Origin: CAVVPY01 sp963750295
GTDB lineage: Bacteria; Actinomycetota; Actinomycetes; Mycobacteriales; Jatrophihabitantaceae
Reading direction: 5' to 3'
Assembly: GCA_963750295.1 (NCBI GenBank)
Contig: CAVVPY010000002.1
Span: 1 to 64,000 of the forward strand
Length of the DNA: 64,000 nucleotides
Shown here: positions 42,878 to 52,376 of the stretch, in pieces
Position numbering within the stretch: position 1 is the first letter of the stretch
Layout of the letters: each line of letters begins with the position of its first letter
Notes under the pieces: model-generated
Databases searched by the model: none
The model's input: the letters and a program-made list of their open reading frames with translations, nothing else
What the model was told of the DNA's origin: nothing
Translations under genes and position numbers: made by a program

Positions 42878-43800
42878 GACGGCCGCAGCCGGTCCCCGTG
42901 GCGGGGCTGCCCGAACGGGTCACCATCCACGAGGTCGGACCGCGTGACGGCCTGCAGAACGAGGCGAGCATCGTCGCGGTGGACGTGAAGGCCGAATTCG
43001 TCGAGCGCCTTGCCGATGCCGGGCTGCGCGTCATCGAGACCACCAGTTTCGTGCACCCGAAGTGGGTGCCGCAGCTCGCCGACGCCGACCAGTTGCTCGA
43101 CCGGCTGGCGCGGCGGGACGGGGTGCGCTACCCGGTGCTCGTCCCGAACGAGCGTGGCCTGGACCGCGCCCTGGCGCACGACGTCGGCGAGATCGCGATC
43201 TTCGGCAGCGCGACCGAGACCTTTGCCGAGCGCAACCTCAACAGCACCGTCGCCGGGCAGTTCGACATGTTCGCTCCCGTCGTCGCGCGGGCCCGCGAGC
43301 ACGGTCTGGACGTGCGCGCCTACATCTCGATGTGCTTCGGCGATCCCTGGGAGGGTGACGTCGCGATCGACCAGGTCGTGGACGTCGGCACCCGGCTGCT
43401 CGACCTCGGCTGCACGCAGCTCTCGCTCGGCGACACGATCGGCGTCGCCACCGCCGGGCAGGTGTCCGCCCTGCTCGGCGCGTTCGCCGAGCGTGGCACC
43501 GGCGTGGACCGGCTCGCCGTCCACTTCCACGACACCTACGGGCAGGCGCTGGCGAACACGCTGGCCGCGCTGCAGCACGGCATCACGACCGTGGACGCGT
43601 CCGCCGGCGGGCTGGGCGGGTGCCCGTACGCGAAGAACGCCACCGGGAACCTGGCGACCGAAGACCTCGTCTGGATGCTGCACGGGCTCGGCATCGAGAC
43701 CGGCGTGGACCTCGAGAAGCTGGTCGCCACGAGCGTGTGGATGGCCGGGACGCTCGGCCGGCCGAGCCCGTCCCTGGTGGTACGCGCGCTGTCGTCCTAG
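42874..43800 (+). CDS. hydroxymethylglutaryl-CoA lyase
   Basis: 308 residues. Cleaves HMG-CoA to acetoacetate and acetyl-CoA in leucine degradation. The TIM-barrel opening IHEVGPRDGLQNE (catalytic Arg and Asp) is near residues 19-31. Others are TTSFVHPKWVPQLAD, LGDTIGVATAGQV, HFHDTYGQALAN (metal His pair), and the active-site Cys in GLGGCPYAKNATGN. ATG at 42874 is coupled to the small inhibitor-like gene. No other leucine-catabolism gene is present here. Confidence 0.94.
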   Translation: MRRPQPVPVAGLPERVTIHEVGPRDGLQNEASIVAVDVKAEFVERLADAGLRVIETTSFVHPKWVPQLADADQLLDRLARRDGVRYPVLVPNERGLDRALAHDVGEIAIFGSATETFAERNLNSTVAGQFDMFAPVVARAREHGLDVRAYISMCFGDPWEGDVAIDQVVDVGTRLLDLGCTQLSLGDTIGVATAGQVSALLGAFAERGTGVDRLAVHFHDTYGQALANTLAALQHGITTVDASAGGLGGCPYAKNATGNLATEDLVWMLHGLGIETGVDLEKLVATSVWMAGTLGRPSPSLVVRALSS

Positions 43801-44352
43801 ACGAGCTGGCGATCTCGGCAGCACGGGCTCGGGAGCGTCCTCGTTCCGGTGCGACCCGCCGCCCCCGTCGCTGCACCACGGGCACCACGGCTGCAGCCGC
43901 CGGTGCGTGCAGTGGCTCATGATCAGGTAGATCATGCTCGACTGGACGATCGCCCAGCCGAGGCGGCCGACCGTGCCCGTCGCGAAGTTCGAGCCGAGCA
44001 GCACGATGAGGTACGGGATCAGGAAGCGGCGCTCGCTGCCGGTGTGCGCGAGCCAGAACCGGCGCTGGTAGCGGCCCGCCTTCTCGGCGGCGTTGAGCGG
44101 CATGGACGCGGCGCACTGCTCGCACAGGCGCCGGTCGTGGCGGCGCATCAGCACCCAACTGCCGATCACGAACAGGATGAGCGCGAGCGGGAGCGACAGT
44201 GCGAGGGGGCCGGTCGGCGGGCGCAGGCCCACCACGATCGCGGCAAGGATCGAGACGCTCAGCAGCTCCGGCGCGAAGTGTCCCCAGACGTCGGCCAGGC
44301 GTTCGGCCCACGACGATCTGGAGTACCCCGCCGGTCCGGCGTACGCGCCCAC
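43800..44352 (-). CDS. three-helix membrane protein, 3' end uncertain
   Basis: From ATG 44352 the protein starts MGAYAGPAGYSRSSWAERLADVW and has hydrophobic segments near residues 30-46, 50-68 and 118-150. A cytoplasmic CEQCAASMP and a C-terminal CTHRRLQPWCPWC together make two CxxC-like pairs. Beyond about residue 180 the frame stays open without a stop down to 42808, antisense to HMG-CoA lyase, which is implausible. A TAG in another frame meets the lyase stop at 43797-43799, so a missed indel near the GGGGS stretch is likely. Family unknown. Confidence 0.6.
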
Positions 44353-44435
44353 GGCGGCTCCTCTCGTCTGCGGACCAGCTTCCCCTGACCCAACGAGATT
44401 GTCACCTCGTCAGGTACGTACCGCCTGACGACCGC

Positions 44436-44461
44436 GGCCCCGCCGTCACGACGGCGGGGCC
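44436..44461. terminator. perfect 12-bp hairpin downstream of the surface-protein gene
   Basis: GGCCCCGCCGTC (44436-44447) and GACGGCGGGGCC (44450-44461) are perfect inverted repeats, 27 bases beyond the stop of the minus-strand gene at 44488. Likely its terminator. A separate palindrome GGTACGTACC lies at 44412-44421, upstream of the membrane-protein start. Confidence 0.75.
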
Positions 44462-44487
44462 ACGAATCGATGGTTCAGAGCAACCGG

Positions 44488-46098
44488 TCAGCCGGTGTGG
44501 TTACCGCCGCGCAGGCCGCCCCGCAGCCGCCAGGTGGCTGCCGCACCGCCGGCCATCAGCACGCCGAGGATCAGCAGCAGGATCGGCAGCGTCGGCGAAT
44601 CGTTCGGCACGCCCTGCCCGGCCGGTACACCGGTCGGGACGTCCGTCGGGTTGGTCGGTGTGGTCGTGGTCGGCACCGGCGTGGTCGGGGTCGAGCCCGG
44701 CGTGGACGGGCCGGCCGCCGCGTTGCCCAGCGCGAGGCTGGCCACCGGGTCGGCACCGGCCGCAGCCAGGACGTCGATCTCGATCGCGCGGACCAGGGTC
44801 TGGTTCGCCACCACCGGGGTGTTCTGGTTCGGCGTGGCGTTCAGTGCGGACGTGTACGGGTACTCGGTGTTGTCGGCCGCCTTGCCGGGCCCGCTCTCGA
44901 CGTTCACCCCGATCTTCGCGACACCGCCGAGCGCGTCGGTGAGCTGCTTGAGCCCGGGCTTGCCGGCCGCCGACAGTGAGTCGGCGATCGCGGTGAGCGC
45001 ATCGGTGAGCTGGGTCTGCCCGTCGGTCAGGTTGGTGAGCAACGCGCCGAGGATCGCCCCGACGTTGGGGATGCCGGTGATATCGGTGACGCACTGCGCG
45101 CCCTGATCCTTGATCGGGTCGATGATCCCGTTGATCACGTCCGCGAGGCCGTGGCTGAGGATGCGGCCGAGGTTGCCGAGCACGTACCCGAGCAGGTCGG
45201 TGTTGGCAGGCAGGGTGTTGAGGTTCGCGCCGAGCGTGTCGAGCAGCTTGGCCAGGTCGACCGTGAGCGCGCCGGTGGCCGGGTCGATGACGACCGCGCC
45301 GCCGTCGAGCGAGATGGTCGGGGGCAGCGTCGTGAGGCTCAGCGTGCAGCTGGCCGGGACCGGCAGGCCGGCCGCGCCGAGGGCGGCGACCACGGGGTCC
45401 AGCAACGCCTGCAGCGCCGGGCCGCCTGCGGCGAGCTGGCCGAGCAGGGCGCCGAGTGCGGGCGACTTCAGATTGAGCTTGAGCCCGGCGATCTGGTACT
45501 TCGGGGTGACCGGGTCACCACCGGCCTTGGTCTGCGCGAGCCCGGAGATGGCGCCGATCGTGGCCGAGACCCCACCGAGAGCAGGCGCCGTGGCGTCCGA
45601 CCCGCCGCCCGGCAGGCCGGGAATAGGCACGTCGCCGAGGGCTGCATCGCTGAGCTCGATCGTCGCGTCTGCCGGGAACTCGGCCGACCCGCCGAGCGAG
45701 ATTCCGCCGGAGTTGCTGACCGCACCGGAAGCGCCGTAGGCGTACCCGTCGGACTTCGCTGCCGCGACCTGGTTGACCGCGCCCAGCTTGAAGACGCCCC
45801 CGCCGGGAAGCTGAAGCGCGCCGGACAGCGGGAGCTCGAGGTTGCCCAGCAGGGTCACGTCCAGCGGGTTCTGTGCCGACGTGCTGCCGGGGTTGACGGC
45901 GCGGGCGTCATGCACGTCGGCAAGGGCCTGGATCGGCTCGCCGCCGGCGGACCCGTCGAGGAAACGACCGACCGACTGGGCGAGCGGGGGGTCGGCAGCG
46001 TGCGCACCCTGTCCCCCGAGCAGGCCCATCCCGGTCAGGACGAGCGCGGCGCTCGCGGTTCCGGCGACGATCCGCAGACGATTCGTGCGATGCGACAT
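44488..46098 (-). CDS. choice-of-anchor G-type cell-surface protein
   Basis: 536 residues. Signal peptide (RLRIVAGTASAALVLTGMGLLGGQGAHA, cut after AHA near residue 35). The body is rich in Leu/Gly/Ala with repeated helical or strand units (NPLDVTLLGNLELPLSGALQLPGGG, LTNLTDGQTQLTDALTAIADSL), typical of the choice-of-anchor G family. A Thr/Pro-rich wall-spanning stretch (TPTTPVPTTTTPTNPTD) leads to one membrane span (LPILLLILGVLMAGGAAATW) and a basic tail RLRGGLRGGNHTG. There is no LPxTG motif, so membrane anchoring is expected. A 12-bp hairpin follows. Function unknown. Confidence 0.82.
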   Translation of the reverse strand: MSHRTNRLRIVAGTASAALVLTGMGLLGGQGAHAADPPLAQSVGRFLDGSAGGEPIQALADVHDARAVNPGSTSAQNPLDVTLLGNLELPLSGALQLPGGGVFKLGAVNQVAAAKSDGYAYGASGAVSNSGGISLGGSAEFPADATIELSDAALGDVPIPGLPGGGSDATAPALGGVSATIGAISGLAQTKAGGDPVTPKYQIAGLKLNLKSPALGALLGQLAAGGPALQALLDPVVAALGAAGLPVPASCTLSLTTLPPTISLDGGAVVIDPATGALTVDLAKLLDTLGANLNTLPANTDLLGYVLGNLGRILSHGLADVINGIIDPIKDQGAQCVTDITGIPNVGAILGALLTNLTDGQTQLTDALTAIADSLSAAGKPGLKQLTDALGGVAKIGVNVESGPGKAADNTEYPYTSALNATPNQNTPVVANQTLVRAIEIDVLAAAGADPVASLALGNAAAGPSTPGSTPTTPVPTTTTPTNPTDVPTGVPAGQGVPNDSPTLPILLLILGVLMAGGAAATWRLRGGLRGGNHTG

Positions 46099-46298
46099 TC
46101 GTACCTCTCTCAGTGCTCCCCCGGCAGTCGGACACCGACGAGCCCGACCAGCATCAGGGCGCCGGAACCTCGACGCCTCTCAGATGACAAACGAGCGGGC
46201 GTCCGTCCGGGTGCGTTTGGGCGGCCGCGAGCCACGGGCGAAATACCCGAAGCCGGGCGATCATTTCACCCCAGCGTTACCGGTGGCTACCCGGGGCC

Positions 46299-48016
46299 TC
46301 ACGCAGGTCGGGTGGCGGGCATCCCGAGTGGGACCGGAACGGTCCGCAGCGCGGCCGGCGCGTGGGCGGGGACGACCGGCGCGACCGGCGCGATCGGGTC
46401 GATTCGACGGTAGGGCGCGCCCAGCGGCGGCCGCTCGTCGGCCTCGCCCCGGTTGGGCCACAGCGCCATCGCCCGCTCGGCTTGGGCGGTGATCGACAGC
46501 GACGGGTTGACGCCGAGGTTGGCGCTGAGCGTCGAGCCGTCCACGACGTGCAGGCCGTCGTAGCCGAACAGCCGGTGGTAGGCATCGATCACCCCGGCAG
46601 CGCGGGGAGTCCCCGATCGCGCAGCCGCCGATGAAGTGGGCGGTCATCGGGATGTTCATCAGATCGCCCCACGTCCCGCCGGCCACCCCGTCGACGTTCG
46701 CGGCCAGTTGTTCGGCGGCCCGGTTCGCGACCGGGATCCACGTCGGGTTCGGCTCGCCCTCGCCCTGCACCGAGGTCATCCGGCCCGTGCGCGTGCGGCG
46801 GACGGTGATGGAGTTGTTCAACGTCTGCATGACCAGCAGGATGATCACCCGTTCGGACCACCGCCGCGGCACGAGCAAGCGCAGCAGTGCCGGGCGGCGC
46901 AGGAGCAACGTCGCGAGCTGGGCCCAGCGCTGGCGGCGGGTCCCGCCGTCGGTGAGGACCGTGTTGAGCATGCCCATCGCGTTGCTGCCCTTGCCGTAGC
47001 GAACCGGCTCGATGTGGGTGTTCTCGTCCGGATGCCACGAGGACGTGATCGCGACGCCGGTCGTGTAGTCCTCTTTCGGCTTGTCGATCCGGACGCCGAG
47101 CAGGGCCTCGGAGTTGGTCCGGGTCAGGTAGCCGAGCCGTCCGGAGATCGCGCGGCAGGGAACTGTCGCGCATGCGGTGCAGCAGCTTCTGCGTGTTGTA
47201 GGTACCGGCTGCGAAGACGACGTGCTCGGCGGTGAAGGTCGGGCCGCTGCGGCGCAGCCACGCGCCGGTGTGGCTGGTGTCGACGGCGTAGCCGCCGCCG
47301 CGGAGCGGACGCACGTCCGTGACCGTGGTCAGCGGGTGCACCCGGGCGCCGGCCTTCTCGGCCAGCGCGAGGTAGTTCTTCACCAGCGTGTTCTTGGCGC
47401 CGTGCCGGCAGCCGGTCATGCACTCACCGCACTCGGTGCACCCGGTGCGGTCCGGACCGACCCCGCCGAAATACGGGTCGGGCACGGTGACGCCCGGCTC
47501 GCGCGCGCCGTCCCGGCCGAAGAACACGCCGACCGGTGTCTTGCCGAAGGTGTCCTCGCGGCCGAACTGCGCAGCCAGCCGCCGCATCTCGCGGTCGCTG
47601 GGCGTGTCGCCTGGGTAGACGGCGACACCGAGCATCCGCCGTGCCTGGTCGTAGTGCGGTGCCAGCTCGGCGCGCCAGTCGGTGATGTGTGCCCACTGCG
47701 GGTCGTCGAAGAACGGCTGGGGCGGTTCGTAGAGGGTGTTGGCGTAGTTGAGCGAGCCGCCACCCACCCCGGCACCGGCCAGGATCAAGCAGTCCTTGAG
47801 CACGTGGATGCGCTGGATGCCCGTGCAGCCGAGCTTCGGCGCCCAGATGAAGTCGCGCAGGTGCCACGAGTTCTTGGGCAGCGCGTCGTCCGCAAAGCGC
47901 CGACCGGCCTCCAGGACGCCGACCCGGTAGCCCTTCTCGGTCAACCGCAGTGCGGTCACGCTGCCGCCGAAACCCGAACCGATGACCACCACGTCGTAAT
48001 CCGAGCTGTGCCGCAC
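46299..48016 (-). CDS. GMC-family oxidoreductase, two frameshifts
   Basis: About 572 residues after correction. FAD motif VVVIGSGFGGSVTALRL at residues 9-25, then GAGVGGGSLNYANTLYEP. A ferredoxin-like Cys set GCTECGECMTGCRHGAKN (C-x2-C-x2-C-x3-C) characterises the actinobacterial cholesterol-oxidase-like subgroup. The C-terminal GMC domain has HFIGGCAIG and NPSLSITAQAERAMA. Frameshifts near 47150 (after SSLPR) and 46607 (after GDSP) are each repaired by removing one base, and all segments are otherwise conserved. ATG 48016. A palindrome at 48025-48045 sits at its promoter. Confidence 0.88.
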
Positions 48017-48024
48017 GTTGACTC

Positions 48025-48045
48025 CTATTGACCAGTGCTCAATAG
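48025..48045. promoter_or_regulatory. TetR-type operator upstream of the GMC oxidoreductase
   Basis: Perfect arms CTATTGA (48025-48031) and TCAATAG (48039-48045) around CCAGTGC, giving a 21-base near-perfect palindrome 8 bases upstream of the GMC start. The TTGA-N-CANTG-N-TCAA shape is typical of TetR-family operators controlling catabolic oxidoreductases. Regulator not in the window. Confidence 0.7.
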
Positions 48046-48182
48046 GGTGCAGTCTACGTCCGGCCGCCCGGGCGCGCCAGCGCGGCGGGGTACGGGCATG
48101 CCGGGCGGTCGCGGCTGCCCACCGGGCAGATGTGACGGCGGATACGCACCGGTGTCCGTTTCTCGGTCAGCCCTCCAGTGCC

Positions 48183-48204
48183 GTTCATCTTGCGTTCATT
48201 CCGC
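48183..48204 (+). promoter_or_regulatory. PHO box of pstS
   Basis: Two adjacent 11-base direct repeats, GTTCATCTTGC (48183-48193) and GTTCATTCCGC (48194-48204), match the actinobacterial PhoP-binding unit G(G/T)TCA. They lie 60 bases upstream of pstS, where PhoP would activate transcription under phosphate starvation. No phoR-phoP genes are in the window. Confidence 0.85.
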
Positions 48205-48263
48205 GGCCAGTACCTGTACCGAGAGCGCTCTTAGCGTCGGCATCGACACCAACGACCAAAGGG

Positions 48264-49396
48264 ATGGTGAACCCCGTGGGGCGAACACGCCTTAGTTCCA
48301 TCGCGGCCCTCGTCGCGGCAAGCACGATCTCGCTGGCCGCATGCAGCTCCAGCGGCAACTCGACGACGACCACTCCGGCCGGCGGCAGCACCGCAGCGCC
48401 GGGCGGAAGTGTGTCCTGCGAGTCCGGAACGTTGGACGCCGCCGGATCGACCGCACAGGCCAACGCCATGGACGCGTGGCGCAAGGCCTACCAGCAGGCC
48501 TGCACCGGCACGACGATCAACTACAACCCGACCGGCTCCGGCGACGGGGTGACCTCGTTCAACAACGGCACCGTCGATTTCGCCGGTTCGGACTCGGCTC
48601 TCGAACCCCGACGCCGGTGAGGTTGCCGCGGCACAGAAGCGCTGCGGCAGCGCACCGCTGAATCTGCCCATGGTCGTCGGCCCGATCGCGATCGCGTTCA
48701 AGCTCAACGGCGTGGACACGTTGGTCCTCAACGGTGAGACGATCGCGAAGATCTTCCTCGGCAAGATCAGCAAGTGGAACGATCCGGCCATCGCTGCGCT
48801 GAACTCCGGGGTCACCCTTCCGGACACGGCGATCACGCCGTTCTTCCGCTCGGACTCCTCCGGCACGACGAAGAACTTCGAGACCTACCTCCAGGCCACC
48901 GCGCCGGACGTGTTCACCGCTGATCCCGGACAAGGATTCCTCCGGTGCCGGCTTCGCCGGCCAGGGTAAGGAAGGTTCGCAGGGTGTGGCCGACGCAATC
49001 GGCCAGACCGAGGGCGGTATCGGTTACGACGAGTTCTCCTACGCCGTCAGCGGCGGGCTCAGCACCGCGCAGATCGACAACGGCGGTGGCCCGGTCGAGT
49101 TGTCCAAGGACACCGCGAGCGCAGCGGCCGGCGCGGCGACGGTCGTCGGCACGGGTGACGATCTGAGCCTCAAGATCGATTACGCCCAGAAGACCGCGGG
49201 TGCGTACCCGCTGATCCTGGTGACGTACGAGATCGTGTGCACCAAGTACGCCAAGGCGGCCACGGGCAAGCTCGTCAAGAGCTTCCTGGACTACACCATC
49301 GGCGCCGGCCAGGACCTGCTGGCCAAGGAGGGCTACGCACCGCTGCCCTCCGCGCTGCAGGCGAAGGTCACGGCCTCGGTAGCAAAGATCAGCTAA
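48264..49396 (+). CDS. pstS: phosphate-binding lipoprotein PstS, two frameshifts
   Basis: About 377 residues after removing one extra base near 48603 and one near 48932. Binds phosphate outside the membrane for PstCAB. Lipobox LAACSSSG near residue 25, Ser/Thr-rich linker, then LDAAGSTAQANAMDAWRKAY and the phosphate contacts TGSGDGV, DFAGSDSAL, RSDSSGTTKNFETYL. The C-terminus ends YAPLPSALQAKVTASVAKIS. ATG 48264 with AAAGGG just before. Frame breaks fall between conserved blocks in order, so loss of function is unlikely. Preceded by a PHO box, followed by a hairpin. Confidence 0.93.
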
Positions 49397-49407
49397 ATCG
49401 CAACGCA

Positions 49408-49444
49408 GCCCGCCGGTCGCCGCAGAATTCGGTGACCGGCGGGC
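49408..49444 (+). terminator. hairpin between pstS and pstC
   Basis: Perfect 11-bp stem GCCCGCCGGTC (49408-49418) and GACCGGCGGGC (49434-49444), 12 bases after the pstS stop. Such an element would let pstS be expressed above pstCAB by partial termination or mRNA protection. Confidence 0.75.
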
Positions 49445-49480
49445 AGCATTGTTGCCGGGACGCACACATCAGGAAGAGCG

Positions 49481-50578
49481 ATGGCGAAGCCACGAACGGA
49501 GGTCAGCCGGACTGTGGACGATCCATCCGCGCCTGAGCGCGCCAAGATTGTGGTCGAGCCCGACGCCGTAGAGCCCACCGAGGCGGCCGTGGCCATTGCC
49601 ACCGGACCGCCCCTGGACGGGCAGCTGGACGCCCAACCGCACGACGCACCCGAGCCGACGCCGGCCCCGCTGACCGGGAAGTTCCGCCGAGCGGACCGAA
49701 TCTTCGCCGGGCTCGCAGCAGGCGCGTCGACGACCGTGATCGTCATCGTCGCGCTCGTCGCGATCTTCCTGCTGGTCAAAGCAGTCCCGTCGATTCTCGA
49801 TGACAAGGTCAACTTCCTGACCTCGACCGAGTGGCAGCCGGGCAAGGCCGATCTTCGCTTCGGCGTTGCCGCGCTTCTCTACACGACCGTGATCAGTTCG
49901 GTGCTCGCCCTGCTGCTTGCCGTGCCGGTCTCGGTCGGCATCGCGCTGTTCATCACCCAGTACGCCCCAGCGCGGCTCGCCCGCCCGATCGCGTACGCGA
50001 TCGACCTGCTCGCCGCCATCCCGTCGATCATCTACGGCGTCTGGGGATTCCGCGTACTCGCGCCGAAGCTCGAACCGGTGCAACACGCGTTGACCAACAT
50101 CGGCCTCGGTGTGTTCGACGACAAGAACATCGCGACCGGGACGGTGTTCAACGCGGGCATCGTCCTGGCGATCATGATCTTGCCAATCATCACCGCCATC
50201 AGCCGCGAGGTTTTCGACCGCACGCCGACGGCGAACAAGGAGGCGGCTCTCGCGCTCGGCGCGACCCGCTGGGAGATGATCCGCATGGCTGTGCTGCCCT
50301 ACGGCCGCGCCGGCGTCGTCAGCGGCTCGATGCTCGGGCTCGGCCGGGCACTCGGCGAAACGATCGCCGTCCTGCTGATCCTGTCGAAGGTCAGCTCGTT
50401 CTCGCCGTCCCTGTTCAGCGGTGGCGAGACCTTCGCCTCGAAGATCGCGGGCAGTTCGGCCGAGTTCGGGGCCAATCCCGGGCCGTACATCGCTGCTGGC
50501 CTCGTGCTGTTCGTCCTGACGTTCGTCGTCAATGCCGCCGCGCGAGCGATCGTCAACCGGCGCAAGGACTTCGCATGA
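49481..50578 (+). CDS. pstC: phosphate ABC transporter permease PstC
   Basis: 365 residues, intact. Six membrane helices after a long cytoplasmic N-terminus of about 80 residues that is Pro/Ala/Glu-rich (EPDAVEPTEAAVAIATG), longer than in enteric PstC. Permease signature EAALALGATRWEMIRMAVLPYGRAGVVSGSMLGLGRALGET is present, containing the EAA loop that docks PstB. ATG 49481; the stop overlaps pstA (ATGA). It is one of the undamaged genes in a region with many indels. Confidence 0.95.
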   Translation: MAKPRTEVSRTVDDPSAPERAKIVVEPDAVEPTEAAVAIATGPPLDGQLDAQPHDAPEPTPAPLTGKFRRADRIFAGLAAGASTTVIVIVALVAIFLLVKAVPSILDDKVNFLTSTEWQPGKADLRFGVAALLYTTVISSVLALLLAVPVSVGIALFITQYAPARLARPIAYAIDLLAAIPSIIYGVWGFRVLAPKLEPVQHALTNIGLGVFDDKNIATGTVFNAGIVLAIMILPIITAISREVFDRTPTANKEAALALGATRWEMIRMAVLPYGRAGVVSGSMLGLGRALGETIAVLLILSKVSSFSPSLFSGGETFASKIAGSSAEFGANPGPYIAAGLVLFVLTFVVNAAARAIVNRRKDFA

Positions 50579-51537
50579 CCGCGACGTCGAGCCTGGCCGA
50601 CCTTCGCCAAGGCGTCCGGCGTGCGGCGGTTCAAGAACAACCTCGCCACCGTCGTGGTCTTCGCCTGCTTCCTGATCGCGCTGATACCCCTCATCTGGGT
50701 GCTCTGGACGGTGGTCAGCAACGGCATCGGGACGGTGCTGCACGCATCGTGGTGGACTCGACACGCACGAAGAACATCCAGTTCACCGACCCCGGCGGCG
50801 GCGCGCTGCACGCGATCGTCGGCACACTCGAGCAGGTCGCGTTGACGCACGGTCATCTCGGTGCCGATCGCCGTGCTCGTCGGCATCTACCTGGTCGAGT
50901 ACGGCGGCGGACCACTGGCGCAGGTGACGACCTTCATGGTCGACATCCTCACCGGCATCCCGTCCATCGTCGCCGCCCTGTTCATCTACGCGCTGTTCGT
51001 GCAGACCTTCGGGTTCGCGGTTGTCCGGCTGGCTCGTCTCGCTCGCCCTGGTGATCCTCATGGTGCCGGTGATCGTGCGTACGACCGAGGAGATGCTGCA
51101 AGCCTCGTCCCGAACGAACTGCGCGAGGCGTCCTACGCGCTCGGCGTGCCGAAATGGAAGACGATCGTGCGAGTCGTCGTGCCGACCGCGTTCACCGGGC
51201 TGATCACCGGCGTCGTCCTCGGTGTGGCCCGCGTCGCCGGCGAAACCGCTCCGCTGCTGATCCTCGTCGGCTACGCCGATGACACCAACAGCAACCTGTT
51301 CAGCGGGTTCCAGGCGGCGCTGCCGACGCTGATCCGCAACCAGTTCCGCAACGCCGGGCCGAATCGAGCGGCTCGGGCGCGTACCACCTGGACGACCACG
51401 GCAACCGCGTGCAGGGCGCGATCAGAACTTCGCGACCGAGCGGCTGTGGGCCGCTGCGCTCACGCTGATCGTGATCGTGCTGCTGCTCAATCTCGTCGCG
51501 CGACTTGTCGGGCGGCTCAACAAGGTCGCGAAATAGG
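50575..51537 (+). CDS. pstA: phosphate ABC transporter permease PstA, multiple frameshifts
   Basis: About 318 residues in pieces. Landmarks in order: NNLATVVVFACFLIALIPL, DPGGGALHAIVGTLEQVA, VPIAVLVGIYLVEYGGGPL, MVDILTGIPSIVAALFIYALF, SGWLVSLALVILMVPVIVRTTEEML, NELREASYALGVPKWKTIVRVVVPTAFTGLITGVVLGVARVAGETAPLLIL, and a C-terminal helix LIVIVLLLNLVARLVG. Frame changes occur near 50606, 50760, 50852, 51023, 51103, 51363 and 51424, most explained by one extra G or C, two by a missing base. ATG at 50575 overlaps the pstC stop. Read as sequence error. Confidence 0.9.
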
Positions 51538-51551
51538 GAAGCGGGAACGAG

Positions 51552-52330
51552 ATGGCAAAGCGAATCGACGCGAAGAATCTCAACATCTACTACGGCAAGT
51601 TCCTTGCCGTCAGTGAGGTGAACCTGACCATCGAGCCCCGTTCGGTGACGGCGTTCATCGGCCCGTCCGGCTGCGGCAAGTCGACCGTGCTGCGCACGCT
51701 CAACCGGATGCACGAGGTGATCGCGGGCGCACGCGTCGAGGGCGACGTGCTGCTCGACGGCGAGAACATCTACGCACCGGACGTGGACCCGGTCAACGTG
51801 CGACGCACCATCGGGATGGTGTTCCAGCGCCCCAATCCGTTCCCGACCATGTCCATCTACGACAACGTGGCCGCCGGGCTCAAGCTGACCGGCAAGCGGT
51901 CCAAGCCGGAACTCGACAACGTCGTGGAGAAGGCGCTCGTCAGCGCGAACCTGTGGGAAGAAGTCCGCAACCGGCTGGACAAGCCCGGCGCAGGCCTGTC
52001 CGGCGGACAGCAGCAACGGCTGTGCATCGCGCGTGCGATCGCTGTCGAACCGCAGGTGCTGCTGATGGACGAGCCGTGCTCGGCGCTCGACCCGATCTCG
52101 ACGCTCGCGATCGAGGACCTCATCCAGGATCTGAAGACCAAGTACACGATCGTCATCGTCACGCACAACATGCAGCAGGCAGCGCGCGTCTCGGACCGAA
52201 CCGGCGTTCTTCAACCTGACCGGCATCGGCGATGCCGGGTCAGTTGATCGAGATGGACAACACGCAGAAGATCTTCTCCAACCCGTCGGAGAAGCGAACC
52301 GAGGACTACATCTCCGGACGCTTCGGCTGA
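51552..52330 (+). CDS. pstB: phosphate ABC transporter ATPase PstB, two late frameshifts
   Basis: About 258 residues. Walker A GPSGCGKST near residue 38, Q-loop FQRPNPFPTMSIYDNV, signature LSGGQQQRLCIARAIAVEP, Walker B VLLMDEPCSALDPIS, and the H-loop VTHNMQQAARVSDRT are in one frame. After that, extra bases near 52203 and 52234 shift the frame; corrected, the end reads AFFNLTGIGDAGQLIEMDNTQ...TEDYISGRFG, the normal PstB C-terminus. ATG 51552 with GGGAACGAG upstream. Works with PstC and PstA at the inner face of the membrane. Confidence 0.94.
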
Positions 52331-52376
52331 ACCACAGCCGGCTGTCCGCGTAATACGACACCAGGGAGTACACATC

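Noticed and set aside
42808..43800. Antisense extension of the membrane-protein frame across HMG-CoA lyase
   Set aside because: The residues are Arg/His/Pro-rich without family resemblance, and the opposite strand is a clearly conserved enzyme; long open frames on the other strand are normal at this GC content.
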